The notes: generated by a model not told the origin, from the letters alone. 64,000 nt of DNA from a bacterium (GCA_017453665.1 JAFTEM010000025.1:1-64000); one strand, 5' to 3'; counted from the first letter of the stretch, positions 36,575 through 46,881 are shown. Program-made: numbers and translations.

Positions 36575-38029
36575 TTAAGAAGCGATTCTTAGACTACTAT
36601 CTTTTGTTTTTGGTTTTTCGAAGAATTCGATAGCTTGTGCTAATTCTTTCTTTGTTTTTGCATAATCGTGGATATCGATTCCTTTTTGATATGCTTCACA
36701 GGCTTGAACGATAGCTTTAGCTCCTGCTTGGGTTCCTTTTGGATGTGCATGACAACCAGCACCCATTGTTGTGATAAAGTCTGTTGTTCCCATAAGATCA
36801 ATAAATGGTTTTAGGAGTACAGGGTTTAATCCTCCTGAGATAATTGGACAACACATTTTAAGACCTCTCCATGAATCGTCTCTTAGAACTTCTTCAAGGT
36901 CTTCGTCTTTTTGTACAAGGTTGATAAAATCTTTATCTGTTTCAGGGATTGTTCCCCATGATTGTTCAAAGAAGTGACCATTCTTCTTCATATATCTGAT
37001 TCCTTCTGCTGCTGTAATATCTTCTGATTTATCTCCAGCCATTTTTCCAACTCCTGCAGTACCAGTATGGATACCACTTGCACCAGCAAGTCTTGCGAAT
37101 TTAGATAATACGAGTACAGAGAATCCGATAGGGTTTTCTGGTCTAGTATATGCTCCATGTCCAGCTCTGTGGAAGTGGATGAAGACATCAGGATATTTTC
37201 TTCTTAGCGTTTGAACGGCCATCCATCCTGCTGTTGTACCATCAATAAGGAATGCATAGCTACCTGGTTCAAATCCTGCGTTTCTAATCATTTCACATCT
37301 TTCAATCATTGTATCGTAATCAGCTGCTGATACGTTAAAAGAGTGAACTTTCTTTTGTCCTGTTTCTTTTACGGCTTTATCCATAGCTTCTTTTACGTGT
37401 TTAACCATTTTATCGTAAGGACAGAAATCTTGATTAGCTTGTGGTTCATCGTTTTTTACAAAATCTCATCCTCCTACCCAGAAATCATAACATACTTCAG
37501 CATATTCAGCAGAAGTTAATCCCATTTTTGGTTTAATGATTGTTCCTAGAATAGGTCTATTATGAACTCCTAAATAGTTTCTCATATCTGCTAATGTATA
37601 ACTTGGTCCATCATATTGTTCGAGCATTGCTGCAGGGAACCATACGTCTAGCAATTTTAGTGCTGATACTTCTTTCATTCAGAAGATGTTACCAGCGATG
37701 TATGTCATAATATTTTGTACGTTTCCACCTCTATCGAAAAGTCTCCATGGGAATGCAATCCATACAAGTTCTTTTTCTTCATCGAGTTTATATACAAGTG
37801 CATTCATTTCTCTAGAAAATGCAGTTTCTGTTTGAACTAGGAAGTTTGTTCCTGTTGAAGATTCTGCAGCTACTTCACATGCAGCTTGTAAGATGTTTAA
37901 ATTTTTTCCTGGTTTTAGATGATAGACTGCTAACATGTATTCACCATTTTTTGGGTTAGCTAGGTCTAGATTTACATATGCTAGTTGATGGTCATTTAAG
38001 CTAGCAAGGAGTTTTTTTGTGTTTTCCAT
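36575..38029 (-). CDS. rbcL: RuBisCO large subunit, form II/III type
   Basis: A 484-aa ribulose-1,5-bisphosphate carboxylase that makes two 3-phosphoglycerate from RuBP and CO2. Only two UGA-Gly codons break it under the standard code. Catalytic K166 lies in GTIIKPKMGL. The carbamylated lysine is K192 in GGGDFVKNDEPQAN, with the metal ligands D and E next to it. HFHRAGHGAYTR carries the active-site His (H285, H287 area). The loop-6 lysine is K329 in GTAGVGKM, and phosphate-binding segments are ISGGLNP and MGAGCHAHPKGTQAG. The extra Gly before DFVKNDE and the overall length match the archaeal/candidate-phyla II/III forms rather than plant form I. In such bacteria it is thought to serve an AMP-salvage route with AMP phosphorylase and R15P isomerase; neither partner is in this window. 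Confidence 0.96.
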
Positions 38030-38066
38030 GTATTTTATTTATATATAAATAAAGTTTTACCCTTTA

Positions 38067-38094
38067 ATGATATCTAGAATTTTTTATTTTGCAA
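38067..38094 (-). promoter_or_regulatory. Candidate RuBisCO promoter
   Basis: On the minus strand TTGCAA (38089-38094) and TATCAT (38067-38072) are 16 bases apart, about 38 bases before the RuBisCO ATG. The 33-bp repeats begin just upstream of it. Confidence 0.4.
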
Positions 38095-38117
38095 ATTTGT
38101 GTTGTGAATATTCCGTT

Positions 38118-38193
38118 GAAAAAGTGTTGTGTGATGACAGTTATTCCATCGAAAAAATGTAGTGTGATGACAGTTATTCCATCGAAAAAATGT
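38118..38193 (+). repeat. 33-bp tandem repeats between RuBisCO and the ATPase
   Basis: Copies start at 38118, 38151 and 38184, an exact 33-base period. The first two units are almost identical: each begins GAAAAAGTGT or GAAAAAATGT and ends ACAGTTATTCCATC. The third is a partial unit (GAAAAAATGT). The preceding GTGAATATTCCGTT resembles the end of another unit. The repeats lie upstream of the candidate RuBisCO promoter and of the divergent ATPase gene. The same GAAAAATGT core with the same period recurs at 58471-58547. Binding sites for a regulator on one helix face are plausible. Confidence 0.75.
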
Positions 38194-38260
38194 AAAAATA
38201 GTTGATTTTTTTAGAAAAAGAGCTATACTAAAGCTAGGTTTTATCTATTGATGGATAAAA

Positions 38261-39559
38261 ATGTATAGAAAGAAAATTGAGGTATTGAAAAAATGGAAAC
38301 ACTCAACAACAAGAAAGCCACTTATTCTTACTTGAGCAAGACAGGTAGGTAAGACGTTTCTTTTAAAAGAATTTTGATCTCTTGAATACAAGAATATTAT
38401 TTATGTTAATTTTGAGAATGCAGATAAAACTATTCAACAGTTATTTGAAGAAACGCTTGATCCAAAGAAAATTATAAATACGCTTTCAATCTTTTTTAAT
38501 CAGGAGATTCTTGCCTGAGAAACTTTGATTATTTTTGATGAAATTCAGGCATTACCGAGAGCATTAACTTCATTAAAATATTTTCATGAACAGGCAAACC
38601 AATATCATATTATTGCTTCATGAAGTTTGTTGTGAATAACACTTCATTCTTGAACTTCATTTCCTACAGGGCAGACGGATTTCCTCCATTTAGAGCCTAT
38701 GGATTTTGAGGAATTTTTGATGGCTAACTGAGAGGAAAAACTTGTAGAAGTTTATAAAAAAGATCAAAATCAAGTTTTTTGAGAGAAGCTTTATGAATAT
38801 TTTAAATATTATTTGTTTGTTGGTTGAATGCCTGAAGTGGTTCAGTCTTGGGTTACAGAAAAAGATGTCGAAAGGGTTGATATACTTCAAAGAAATATTA
38901 TTCAATCGTATCGTTATGATTTTTCAAAACATACAGATATTAATTTAACAAAGAGGCTTACGCAGATATGGGAATCAATACCTGTTCAATTCGCAAAAGA
39001 AAATGATAAGTTTATCTGGTGAGTTTTAAAATCTTGAGCTAGAGCAAAGGAATATGAATTAGCTTTACAATGGCTTATTGATTCTTGATTGGTTAGAAAA
39101 GTAAATAGAGTAAAGAGATGAGATAAAATACCTCTTTCTGCATATCAGGAAGAATGAGCTTTTAAGTTGTATTTTTTGGATGTTTGACTTCTTAGAAAAC
39201 TTGCTGGAATTCCATGAAATGCTCTTCTAGATAAAATGGCGATTTTTAATGAATATAATGGACTTTTTGCAGAGCAGTTTGTTTTACAAAATCTTTCTTA
39301 CCTTGATTTTTATTATCGAACTTCTTGAGCGAATGCTGAAGTTGATTTTGTTGGACAAATTCAAGAACGTATTGTTCCTATAGAGGTTAAAAGTTGAGAA
39401 AATACGAAGGCAAAGAGCTTAAAAATTTATCGTGAAAAATATTGTCCAGAAATAAGTGTTCGTTTTTCACTTCTTCCTTTAATAGAAAATGATTGATTAT
39501 TAGGAATACCGCTTTATCTTATTTTCTGTTTTGATGAAATTATAAAAAAGATGTCTTAA
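38261..39559 (+). CDS. AAA_14/DUF4143 ATPase (432 aa)
   Basis: Walker A is TGARQVGKTF (G25-K31-T32), and Walker B is TLIIFDEIQALPRAL. The ASGSLLGI segment after it is typical of the AAA_14 group (sensor 1). A winged-helix-like part follows. The C terminus has a PD-(D/E)XK-like signature, AEVDFVGQIQERIVPIEVKSG, as in DUF4143 proteins. The function of these proteins is not established; they are abundant and variable in candidate-phylum genomes. It is a second family member besides 17154-18287 and is the more complete of the two. The ATG at 38261 is used because the upstream ATG at 38251 runs into TAG. A terminator hairpin overlaps the last codons. Confidence 0.88.
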
Positions 39560-39570
39560 TGACATCTTTA
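39546..39570. terminator. Bidirectional terminator overlapping the ATPase stop codon
   Basis: AAAGATGTC pairs with GACATCTTT; the TAA stop of the plus-strand gene lies in the loop. The next minus-strand gene ends 15 bases further on. Confidence 0.75.
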
Positions 39571-39584
39571 TATAGGGGAGTTAA

Positions 39585-40361
39585 TTATCCTAAATCTTCA
39601 TAATATTTTTCGATATATTCTCTGGCTTTAGTTAGTAAGATTTCTATTTTATCGATATCAGCTAGTTCTTCTTTTGCTAGATTGAGTTTGATACTAAATG
39701 GACGAAGATATCCAGATTTTTTAATTTTCTTAAGGAATGTTGGTAATTTAAGTACTCATTCTCCTGGAAGAAGATGAGGGAATCCATTCTTTGATTTATC
39801 TGAGAAGTAAATTACACCTAAATATGGAGCAAATTCTTCTAATTTATTGATAAAGACACCTTCTAAATCTTCAGTATTCATGTTTGCTATATCCAAAGCG
39901 AGATTACATCCGTATTTTTTTATGATATCAACGATATTACTAAAACGGTATGCAGGAATAGGTAAAGCAAAAATATTAGTATCTTCAGGGTTGATAATTG
40001 CAAAATGAAGTGCTGGATTTTGATTTTGATATTCGGAAATATTATTAGCAATAAAAGAATACGATTTGAAATCGAAAAACTTTGGTGCATTAATTGTGAT
40101 AAGATCACAATCAGTTTTTTCACAAAGATCTAAAACTTTATTCATCTCTTTGCTATTTAAGAGAGATGATGTTTGAATTGAATATACAGGTAATTCGTAT
40201 TTTTTTACTAATTCTTCTACGTAATCTTCGTTCCAGGCATCGAATCCTTTTGAAATGGCTAAGTCGATTCCACCATATCAGCATTTTTTTGCCATATCAA
40301 AGATCATATCGAGACCGTAACCAACCATTGTATCTGTACTTAGTATTATTTTGTTTTTCAT
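39585..40361 (-). CDS. TIM-barrel xylose isomerase/AP endonuclease-2-like protein (258 aa)
   Basis: The sequence follows the alternating strand-helix pattern of the AP endonuclease family 2 fold: IILSTDTMVGYGLDMIFDMA, YGGIDLAIS, LPVYSIQTSS, CDLITINAP, LHFAIINPED, CNLALDIANMNTE, LGVIYFSDKSKNGFPHLLPGEG. The last motif (FSDK...HLLPGEG) is where this fold usually has metal-binding residues (DN...HxxPGEG). Known members include endonuclease IV, xylose isomerase and hexulose-phosphate isomerases, so the substrate cannot be told. The number of metal ligands seems reduced compared with endonuclease IV, so a sugar or polyol isomerase-like role is a little more likely. It stands alone between a terminator and the secretion-like set. 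Confidence 0.75.
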
Positions 40362-40436
40362 CGTTTATAAAGTTTTTATTTATAAAGATTTCTTTTATTA
40401 TAGTTAAAGTGTTTTGTTTTGTCAATTTTTTTCCTA

Positions 40437-41414
40437 TTAGCCGATAATGAAGAGATTTGCTAAGAGGTAGGCTGATCCAATAAGAAGGATTCCTGCTAAA
40501 GCATAAATAATCGTTTTCTTAAGAGATTTAAAGGTCTCAGCATCATCTGGTTTAACGAGCATTTTATAGGTTTGTATAATAATTAATGCTAAGAGGATGA
40601 ATGCTACCAAACCAAGAGCTCGATTGATAACGTTAAATACAATAGGGATATCTTCTGGGTTTAGAAGATTTGTTCCAATATTGTTGAGGTTTGTCCACAC
40701 TTTTCCCTCTTTTATTACTTCTTTCTGTTGTCAATAAATAGCTTCTACGATTTGTTTTGCTCAGATAATAAAAATCATTCCGATAGTTGTTCGAGCAATT
40801 ACTCCTAATGATTTCTTTTTTGTTCCTTCATCTTGTGAGGTGATGTATGTAAATACACGCATCATCATAACAATTACTAGGAATCATAGAGAAAGATACA
40901 TTGCTATTTTGATAAATGGGAATGCGATTTTATCGTAGATATCTTTTACCAGGTCGACGTTCGATATTGCGGTTCAAACTCAGCTTTTAAATAAGGTTTC
41001 AAAAATTATTGAGGTTAAATATTGGGCACTATACATTAAGATGATTCCAATTACTCCATAAAGAAGTGTCATTGTTCAAGATTTTACCTTACTTTCGTCT
41101 GATGATGTTAATACTTGGTAAAGTCCTATCATAGCAATTAATACTCAAACAACAATCATTACAGAGAAAACGGTGTTGGTTACTTTTTTTATGATGTTGT
41201 TTGTTGTGCTTTTTTTATCTGCTGCTACAACAGTTCCATCAATATGTTGTTGGATTCATGCAGTACTTTGTGATAATGCATCAGTAAAATTGTTTGAGTA
41301 GTTTTGCTCTTCGGTTCCTGCTTCGTCAGCAAATGATATACTTGGTAGGAGGTTGCATGAAAGTCAAACTATCATACATAATCCTAAGAGAATTTTTTTA
41401 ATTTTTGTTTTCAT
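40437..41414 (-). CDS. Membrane protein built of three pilin-like two-helix units (325 aa)
   Basis: Signal peptide at residues 1-28 (ILLGLCMIVGLSC...ISFADE). Then three units of similar build follow: a membrane helix, a short polar turn containing (S/T)(S/K)xD(E/D) and Lys, and a second helix. Unit 1 has FSVMIVVGVLIAMIGLYQVL / SSDESKVKSG / LLYGVIGIILMYSAQYL. Unit 2 has IAMYLSLGFLVIVMMMRVF / TSQDEGTKKKSLG / ARTTIGMIFIIGAKQIV. Unit 3 has ALGLVAFILLALIIIQTYKM / VKPDDAETFKSLKK / IIYALAGILLIGSAYLL. Each resembles a VirB2/TrbC-type pilin hairpin, a family widespread in candidate-phylum type IV secretion-like clusters. It ends a three-gene set with a VirB4-like ATPase. It could be a polyprotein pilin or a VirB6/TrbL-like channel; the sequence does not decide. 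Confidence 0.8.
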
Positions 41415-41446
41415 GATATTAGATATAAGTAAATATAATGTATTTA

Positions 41447-42379
41447 TTAGGCTGTTATTTCAGCGATAATAGGAAATTTTGGTATTTTTGTTTTTGTTCA
41501 TAAGAAGATAAGATATCTCATAAGAATCCAGATTAATGGAATTGCTTTTCGATATTTTCCAGAATTCCATCGGTATCGTCCTAGGAATCAAAGACTTCCA
41601 AGGAAGAGGATGCTTAGGATTCGTGTTCAGATTCATCGATTTTTTTTATAACTTTGTTGATAGTTTACCATTTCTTCAACAGCAATTTCTTGTTTTCATG
41701 TTGCTAGAACAAAACCTTCTTTTATGAAGATGAGAATTGCAGAGAAAAATTCTTCAGGATATGTTGAAAATCGATGACGAATTCTTTCTTTTTGTTCTGG
41801 AGAAAAAATATCTTTTCCTACTAATGCTAAGATAATTCTTAAAACCATTAATCATGCAAAAATGACTCCAATCATATAAGAATTAAAACAAAATAATGCA
41901 AGCCAAATAAAAAGTAACCATAATTGAGCCTCTTTTAACCATCAACGAGAAGTTTCATCTAATTGATCTTTTTTTGAAAATCGTTGATAACTTGAATAAA
42001 GAGGAATAAATGCTGTAAGCATTGTTTTTTCTTCTGATTCTGTTTGCACTAAAGAGAAGATGCGGAAATGGAATCAGGAAATTATCATTGGTAGAAAGAT
42101 AATAACGAGGGTTAATATTAGGAATCCGAAGAATTCAGAAAAGAAAGAAAATAATCATCGATTTGCAACATTTGCTAAGATGATGTTGATAAAAAATAAT
42201 GCTAGTAATCAAAGCATACCGTTTCATACATTACACCATGAATCTACAAAATTTCTTTCGTCTTCGGTTCGTTCGTTAGTCGTTTTTTTTAATGAAGCTT
42301 GAACAACTAATCAGAAAAAAAGGAGTCACGAGAGTGCTGAGAACATTACATCATTTGGGTAACGACTTTTTTTCTCCAT
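41447..42379 (-). CDS. Multi-pass membrane protein in the secretion-like set (310 aa)
   Basis: Five or six membrane helices, roughly at residues 12-30, 55-72, 76-102, 148-185 and 240-290. The N terminus is cytoplasmic and charged (MEKKSRYPND). A soluble loop of about 35 residues (KDIFSPEQKERIRHRFSTYPEEFF) separates the last helices. I recognise no family. Its position between a VirB4-type ATPase (23 bases upstream) and the pilin-like protein (32 bases downstream) suggests the polytopic channel or adaptor component (VirB6/VirB3-like role) of the same machine. That is inference from context. Confidence 0.75.
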
Positions 42380-42402
42380 AGTTGCCTTAAATAAAATAAA
42401 AG

Positions 42403-44481
42403 TTATTTAGTATTTTTTACGTCTGTTGTAATAAATTCTTTTTCATCCGGAGATGCTAGGATTTGGACTCCTACGTGTTGAGATCAAACAAACATTAGAC
42501 CTTCTCATACTCAAACAGAAATAAGCCTTTGTTGCTCAGATTCTGATAATCAGAGGAGTTGGTTTAATGATTTTATTGAAGTCACGGATTGTTTTAGAAG
42601 AATTTGTAATGATGAGTTAGAAACGATAGGCTTTCCGTAAGGACTACGGATAAAGTCTTCGATATCTTGTGAAATCGTTGTTATTCCTAAACCGTATTTT
42701 CTGGCTCTTTTTATAAGTCAGAATAGAAAGTTTGCAGAGATTTCGTTTTGAAGCATAATCCAAGCTTCATCACAAACTAGTAATCTTTGTTTCTTAACTG
42801 CTCTTACTTTCGCCCAAATAAAATTAAGTACGTTAAACATTGCAGGAGTTTTAAGTGCTTCTTCAACGTCTTTGATACTAAAAACGGTTAATACATTATT
42901 AATATCGATATTTGTGTAATTATTGAAGAGTTTTCCAAATGTTCCTGTAACATATTTACTTAATTTTAGTGCTATTTGATCTCATCCTTGCATACCTTCC
43001 AAAACGTTCATGAGGTCTTCCATTAATGGAGGGAGTTTTCATGAATAATCATCCATGTCAAAGGTAAATCCTTTAAGTGCGTAGGTGTTTTGTAATGCCT
43101 TATCCAAAAGTGCTTCTTCTTCAGGAGTCATCTTTCAAATAAGGATTTGGATAAGTCCTACGAGGTTCATGATTTGTGAACGAAGGAGGTCTCATTTTCA
43201 GTACTCAACATCTTCAAGCATTGGAGGCATATCGAATGGATTCAAGAATTGTTGAGAAGATGTTGCGATATTTACATATGTTCCTCATACTCTTTCACAT
43301 AATGAACGATATTCGTTTTCTGGGTCGATAACGATAATATCAACTCCGTTTAAGAGATATCTTAGGATTTCTAGTTTTACGGTAAATGATTTTCAAGCAC
43401 CTGAGGTTGCTAAAATTACGCTATTCATGTTCGGTAATTTTGAGTTGAAACGATCAAAAATAACCAAACCTCCAGTGTGTGCGTTTACTCAATAGAGGAT
43501 TCCTGTTTTTGTAATAAGATCACTTGAAATGAATGGGAATGATGCTGCTAGTGATGAAGTAACAGCACTTCTTACGATTCCCATATCGTCTAAACAGATA
43601 GGGAGGTTCGCTGTAAATCCGTTATCCATTCTGTGGATAGCATTTTTTACTCTGATTCCGTATCCTGAAATTTTTTGTTCGAATTTTTTTCAAGTTTCTC
43701 TTAGCTTTTCATCATCATAATCATAGATGGTTGTATAATTTCCTAGTTCAAAGTATCTTTCTTCTTTTGTTGTTAGTTTTTCTCTAATCATTTCTACGTC
43801 ACGATATTGTTGTTCTACATCTTTATCAACAGTGATTCCTTTTTGCATTGCATCAGAAAGTTCTGCTTTAAGTTGTGTAGCTTTTTGTTTTAACATCGAT
43901 TGGATCGCACTATCATCTTCAGGATAAAGATAGAAACTCATATCCCATTTGGCGTGCATACTCATAATATCTCTTGTCCATAAAGCATCGATATAACTTG
44001 GGTATTCTTGGGTGTAATAACATTTTCATAGAATTCATGATACGTTAAATTGTTGCATAGAGAATTCCCAATACGATGGCGCAATATGTGATTTATAGTC
44101 AACTAATAATGAGTTATAACGATTATCGACCTCTTTGATATATTGTCTGAGTTCTGATGTGAGTTTTTTGTCAGAATATTCTTCATCAGGTAGTTGTAAA
44201 AGGTCTTTGATTTGTTGTGCTAGAGCAGGATGTGCTTTAGCTGGATCTTCTTTTTCTTTTTTGTTAGTTTCTTTTTTGTCTTTAGGTTTTTCTTCTTTTT
44301 TTCATCAGTTAGGATCTGGTGCTAGTCAAAATTTTGCCATCAGAGAATCAAGCCAACTTGTTCAGCTTTTTTTCTCTTTTTTTTGATTTTCAGAGATTTT
44401 TGGCATTTCAACAAAACCTCAGTTAGGAATAACTGTTGTGTAATTTGTATCATATACTACGTTTTGAAGTCTCTCTAGCAT
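42403..44481 (-). CDS. VirB4/TraC-like secretion ATPase
   Basis: A 692-aa cytoplasmic ATPase. The N-terminal third (residues 1-330) is the substrate/partner domain. It includes a Lys/Glu-rich insert (residues 45-80) and GGLVIFDRFNSKLPNMNSVI, the segment that precedes the P-loop in VirB4 proteins. Walker A is ATSGAGKSF (K364). IVIDPENEYRSLCERVGG follows, as in VirB4/TraC. Walker B is RLLVCDEAWIML (D571, E572). The C-terminal RARKYGLGITTISQDIEDF and ILLKQ segments are also characteristic. It should energise assembly or transport in a type IV secretion-like system together with the two membrane proteins downstream. No relaxase, VirD4 or VirB11 was seen in the window, so conjugation is not supported. 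Confidence 0.9.
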
Positions 44482-44583
44482 AGGGTTTTGACTATAAATT
44501 AAGAAGATATAAAACTCACATTTAAGTATAATCGATTTTTCTTATTTTACAAAAAAACAAAGATATTTTTGCTGGCAAATCAC

Positions 44584-44611
44584 TTGACATTCGGAAGTAT
44601 TTCTTAATAAT
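44584..44611 (+). promoter_or_regulatory. Promoter candidate P1 of the sigma-like gene
   Basis: TTGACA (44584-44589), 16 bases, AATAAT (44606-44611). It lies in the divergent region between the VirB4-like gene and the sigma-like gene, about 155 bases before the ATG. Confidence 0.5.
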
Positions 44612-44673
44612 CCCTACATATACAAAGGAAAATATTTAATAAAAAAGAATTTAAAATTTTACGAACAAAATTC

Positions 44674-44701
44674 TTGACATTCTTTTTCACTTTCTTATAC
44701 T
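44674..44701 (+). promoter_or_regulatory. Promoter P2 of the sigma-like gene
   Basis: TTGACA (44674-44679), 16 bases, TATACT (44696-44701): the best sigma-70-type promoter in the window, 66 bases before the ATG. An imperfect palindrome (TGGAAACGT and ACGTTCCA, 44711-44731) follows and could be an operator. Confidence 0.65.
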
Positions 44702-44766
44702 TCAAGTGAAGTGGAAACGTTACGTTCCAATTTTGAACTACCTTTACACCATTATTTTGTTAAAAG

Positions 44767-45858
44767 ATGAGTTTCGTTGTAAAAATGGATGATAAAAAGA
44801 TTAAGGTTGATATAGAATCAACACAATTAAAAGATGTTTTGATCTATTGTAAACCAAAAGAGAGACTTGTTCTAATGAGAAAGTTTGGGCTTGATGGTGG
44901 AAGAGAAGTTCCTTTACAAAAAATTGGAAAGGAGTATTCTCTTACAAGAGAAAGAGTAAGACAAATTGAAACACAAGCACTTATGAGATTTAGAAGATTG
45001 ATTGTTGGAAACGAAGTGTATATGAATGTTTTGGCTGAAAGTAAAAAAATCTTAGAAGTGCATGGAGGTCTTCTTAGTGAAGATGCTTTAATAGCTAAAG
45101 TTATTAATAAGAATTTGTTTAAGTTCTCTAAACAAGAGTTAAAACTTATTCTTGTTTCTGATTTCGATATTACTTATTTAAAAAGAAATAAATATCTTGC
45201 AAAAGCGTTCTATATTGAACCTTTGTATGAAGATCTTCTTACAAAGATGGTTATCTTCTCACTAAATCATTTTAATGAGAGAAAGACAAGTCAAGATTTG
45301 TATGAATTTGTAGCTGTTCTTAAAGAAGAATTTGCTGATGATATTAGAGATATCGCATTCCTTAAGAATGATTTATTCTATATTAATTTCTTCTCTATTG
45401 TGAGAGAAATGTCTATCTTAGATGGAAAAATTGGACTTATTGATTTTGATGATATCAATCCAAAGACAGTAAAGTTGAAGATGCTTTATACTATGAGAAG
45501 ATTACATAAACCTATTCATTATCAAGAACTTCCTGCAAAGATTATGGAATGGTTCCCTAACAGTAGAGTGAAAGTAAATACTGTTCATAATGATTTAGTT
45601 AAGCATAATGACGTATTTGTTAATCTAGGACTTGGACTCTATGGATTGAAAGAATGGGGATATGAAGGATGAAGTGTAAAAGATATTCTTGTTAGAGTTT
45701 TCAAGAAATTTGATAGACCAATGAATACAAAAGAACTTTCAAAAGAAGTTTTAAAGCAAAAGATGGTTTCTCAAAATACTGTGCTCTTGAATCTTCAGAA
45801 ATATAAGAAAGATTTCCAGAGAATTGATAAAGGATTATATCAATACATTTGAAAATAA
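44767..45858 (+). CDS. Sigma-region-4 / HARE-HTH transcription protein (363 aa)
   Basis: Residues 20-80 are a canonical sigma-70 region 4 helix-turn-helix: ERLVLMRKFGLDGG, LQKIGKEYSLTRERVRQIE, ALMRFRRL. No region 2 (core and -10 binding) is present. Further on there are winged-helix modules of the HARE-HTH type seen in the RNA polymerase delta subunit: one near residues 248-300 (HKPIHYQELPAKIMEW...LGLGLYGLKEWG) and one near 312-361 (FDRPMNTKELSKEVLKQ...DKGLYQYIG). The combination suggests an RNA-polymerase-associated regulator rather than a full sigma factor. It has two UGA-Gly codons. It is expressed from its own tandem promoters and closed by a terminator. Confidence 0.8.
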
Positions 45859-45875
45859 GATTATTATTTAATATA

Positions 45876-45910
45876 AAAAACTCAAACCGATTGGCTTGAG
45901 CTTTTTTTTA
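45876..45910. terminator. Bidirectional terminator between sigma-like gene and ftsX
   Basis: CTCAAACC pairs with GGCTTGAG around a short loop, with A and T runs on both sides. The ftsX stop codon (45908-45910) lies in the T run. Confidence 0.85.
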
Positions 45911-46852
45911 TTTTAATTTTCTGTGGAGAGTCCAAACATATCTGTATGAAATTCCCATTAATAATGCCATGATGATTATGATTTCAAGAATTCCTATTCA
46001 AAGGATTTCTAATCCCATAGCACTGATATGTTGAAAGATATTAATATCTAATAACGCATTTAAGTATCCATCTAATGGAATAAGTGAAAGAATAAGAAGG
46101 ATTAATGCGATGATAAATGCTAAAACGAGTGAGATAAATATTACATTAACAAATGGTTGGATTACTTGAGAAGCTGTTGCTCCTAGCAGTTTTTTAGCTT
46201 GGATATCAGAGCTAAAATGAGAGAAGATTGTTCTCAAGAAAAAGATTGAGAACGTAATAATTGTTAATAGGATTGCAAATACTACAAAGTATGCAAATGA
46301 TTGTAAGAAGTTTGAGAGATTAATGACATTTAATACCCTTTTTTCTTGTGTTTTGATAGCGTTATCTGAGACATCACTCATGTTTAAGATCTTATCTTTG
46401 TTTGATTCTAGGACCTCTTTCATAGCGTTAAACTCATCTTTGTTTGAGTAGTTAATGTAGAGTGTTGATGGAAGAGGGTTGTCTAGGTTATATTTCTTAA
46501 AGGTTGTTGTTAGATCTGGTACTCTTTTTTCAACAAATCCTAACGCATCTTTTTTTGAAGTATAACTTACTTTTAATCCTTTTTCTTCAAGTGCTGTTTT
46601 GATTAATACCGCTTCTTTTTCTTCAGATGCGATATCGCTGAGATAAATATATACTCCTAATTTATCTTTCATTTGGTTGTTAAATGTGTTCCCGTAGAAA
46701 GCTCCAGCTAGGAATACATTAAGCACGAATACGAGGATACCCATTAAGATACTAATTATTCGTAATGGACCTTTATAGGCTCTTAAGATTGTTGTTGTAT
46801 CTGCTTTAATAGGGTTTAATGCAAATGCACCAATAGTTCTTTTTTCTTTCAT
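45908..46852 (-). CDS. ftsX: FtsX-family cell-division permease
   Basis: A 314-aa membrane protein with the FtsX layout: a cytoplasmic N terminus, TM1 near residues 30-55 (IISILMGILVFVLNVFLAG), and an extracytoplasmic domain (residues 60-165, VYIYLSDIASEEKEAVLIK). Next come three C-terminal helices around the conserved cytoplasmic loop FSHFSSDIQAKKLLGATASQVIQPF. FtsX with the FtsE ATPase controls cell-wall hydrolases at division. ftsE is not next to it here, which is unusual. A TPR protein 29 bases upstream shares the unit. The last residues (WTLHRKLK) reach into the terminator. Confidence 0.88.
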
Positions 46853-46881
46853 TTTCGATTTTTTTATTTTTTTAAATTAAA

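Noticed and set aside
38118..38193. Possible CRISPR array
   Set aside because: The whole 33-base unit repeats without spacers, there are only about two and a half copies, and no cas genes are near.
42060..42302. 80-aa plus-strand ORF inside the secretion-like set
   Set aside because: Antisense to a membrane-protein gene with clear helices on the opposite strand.
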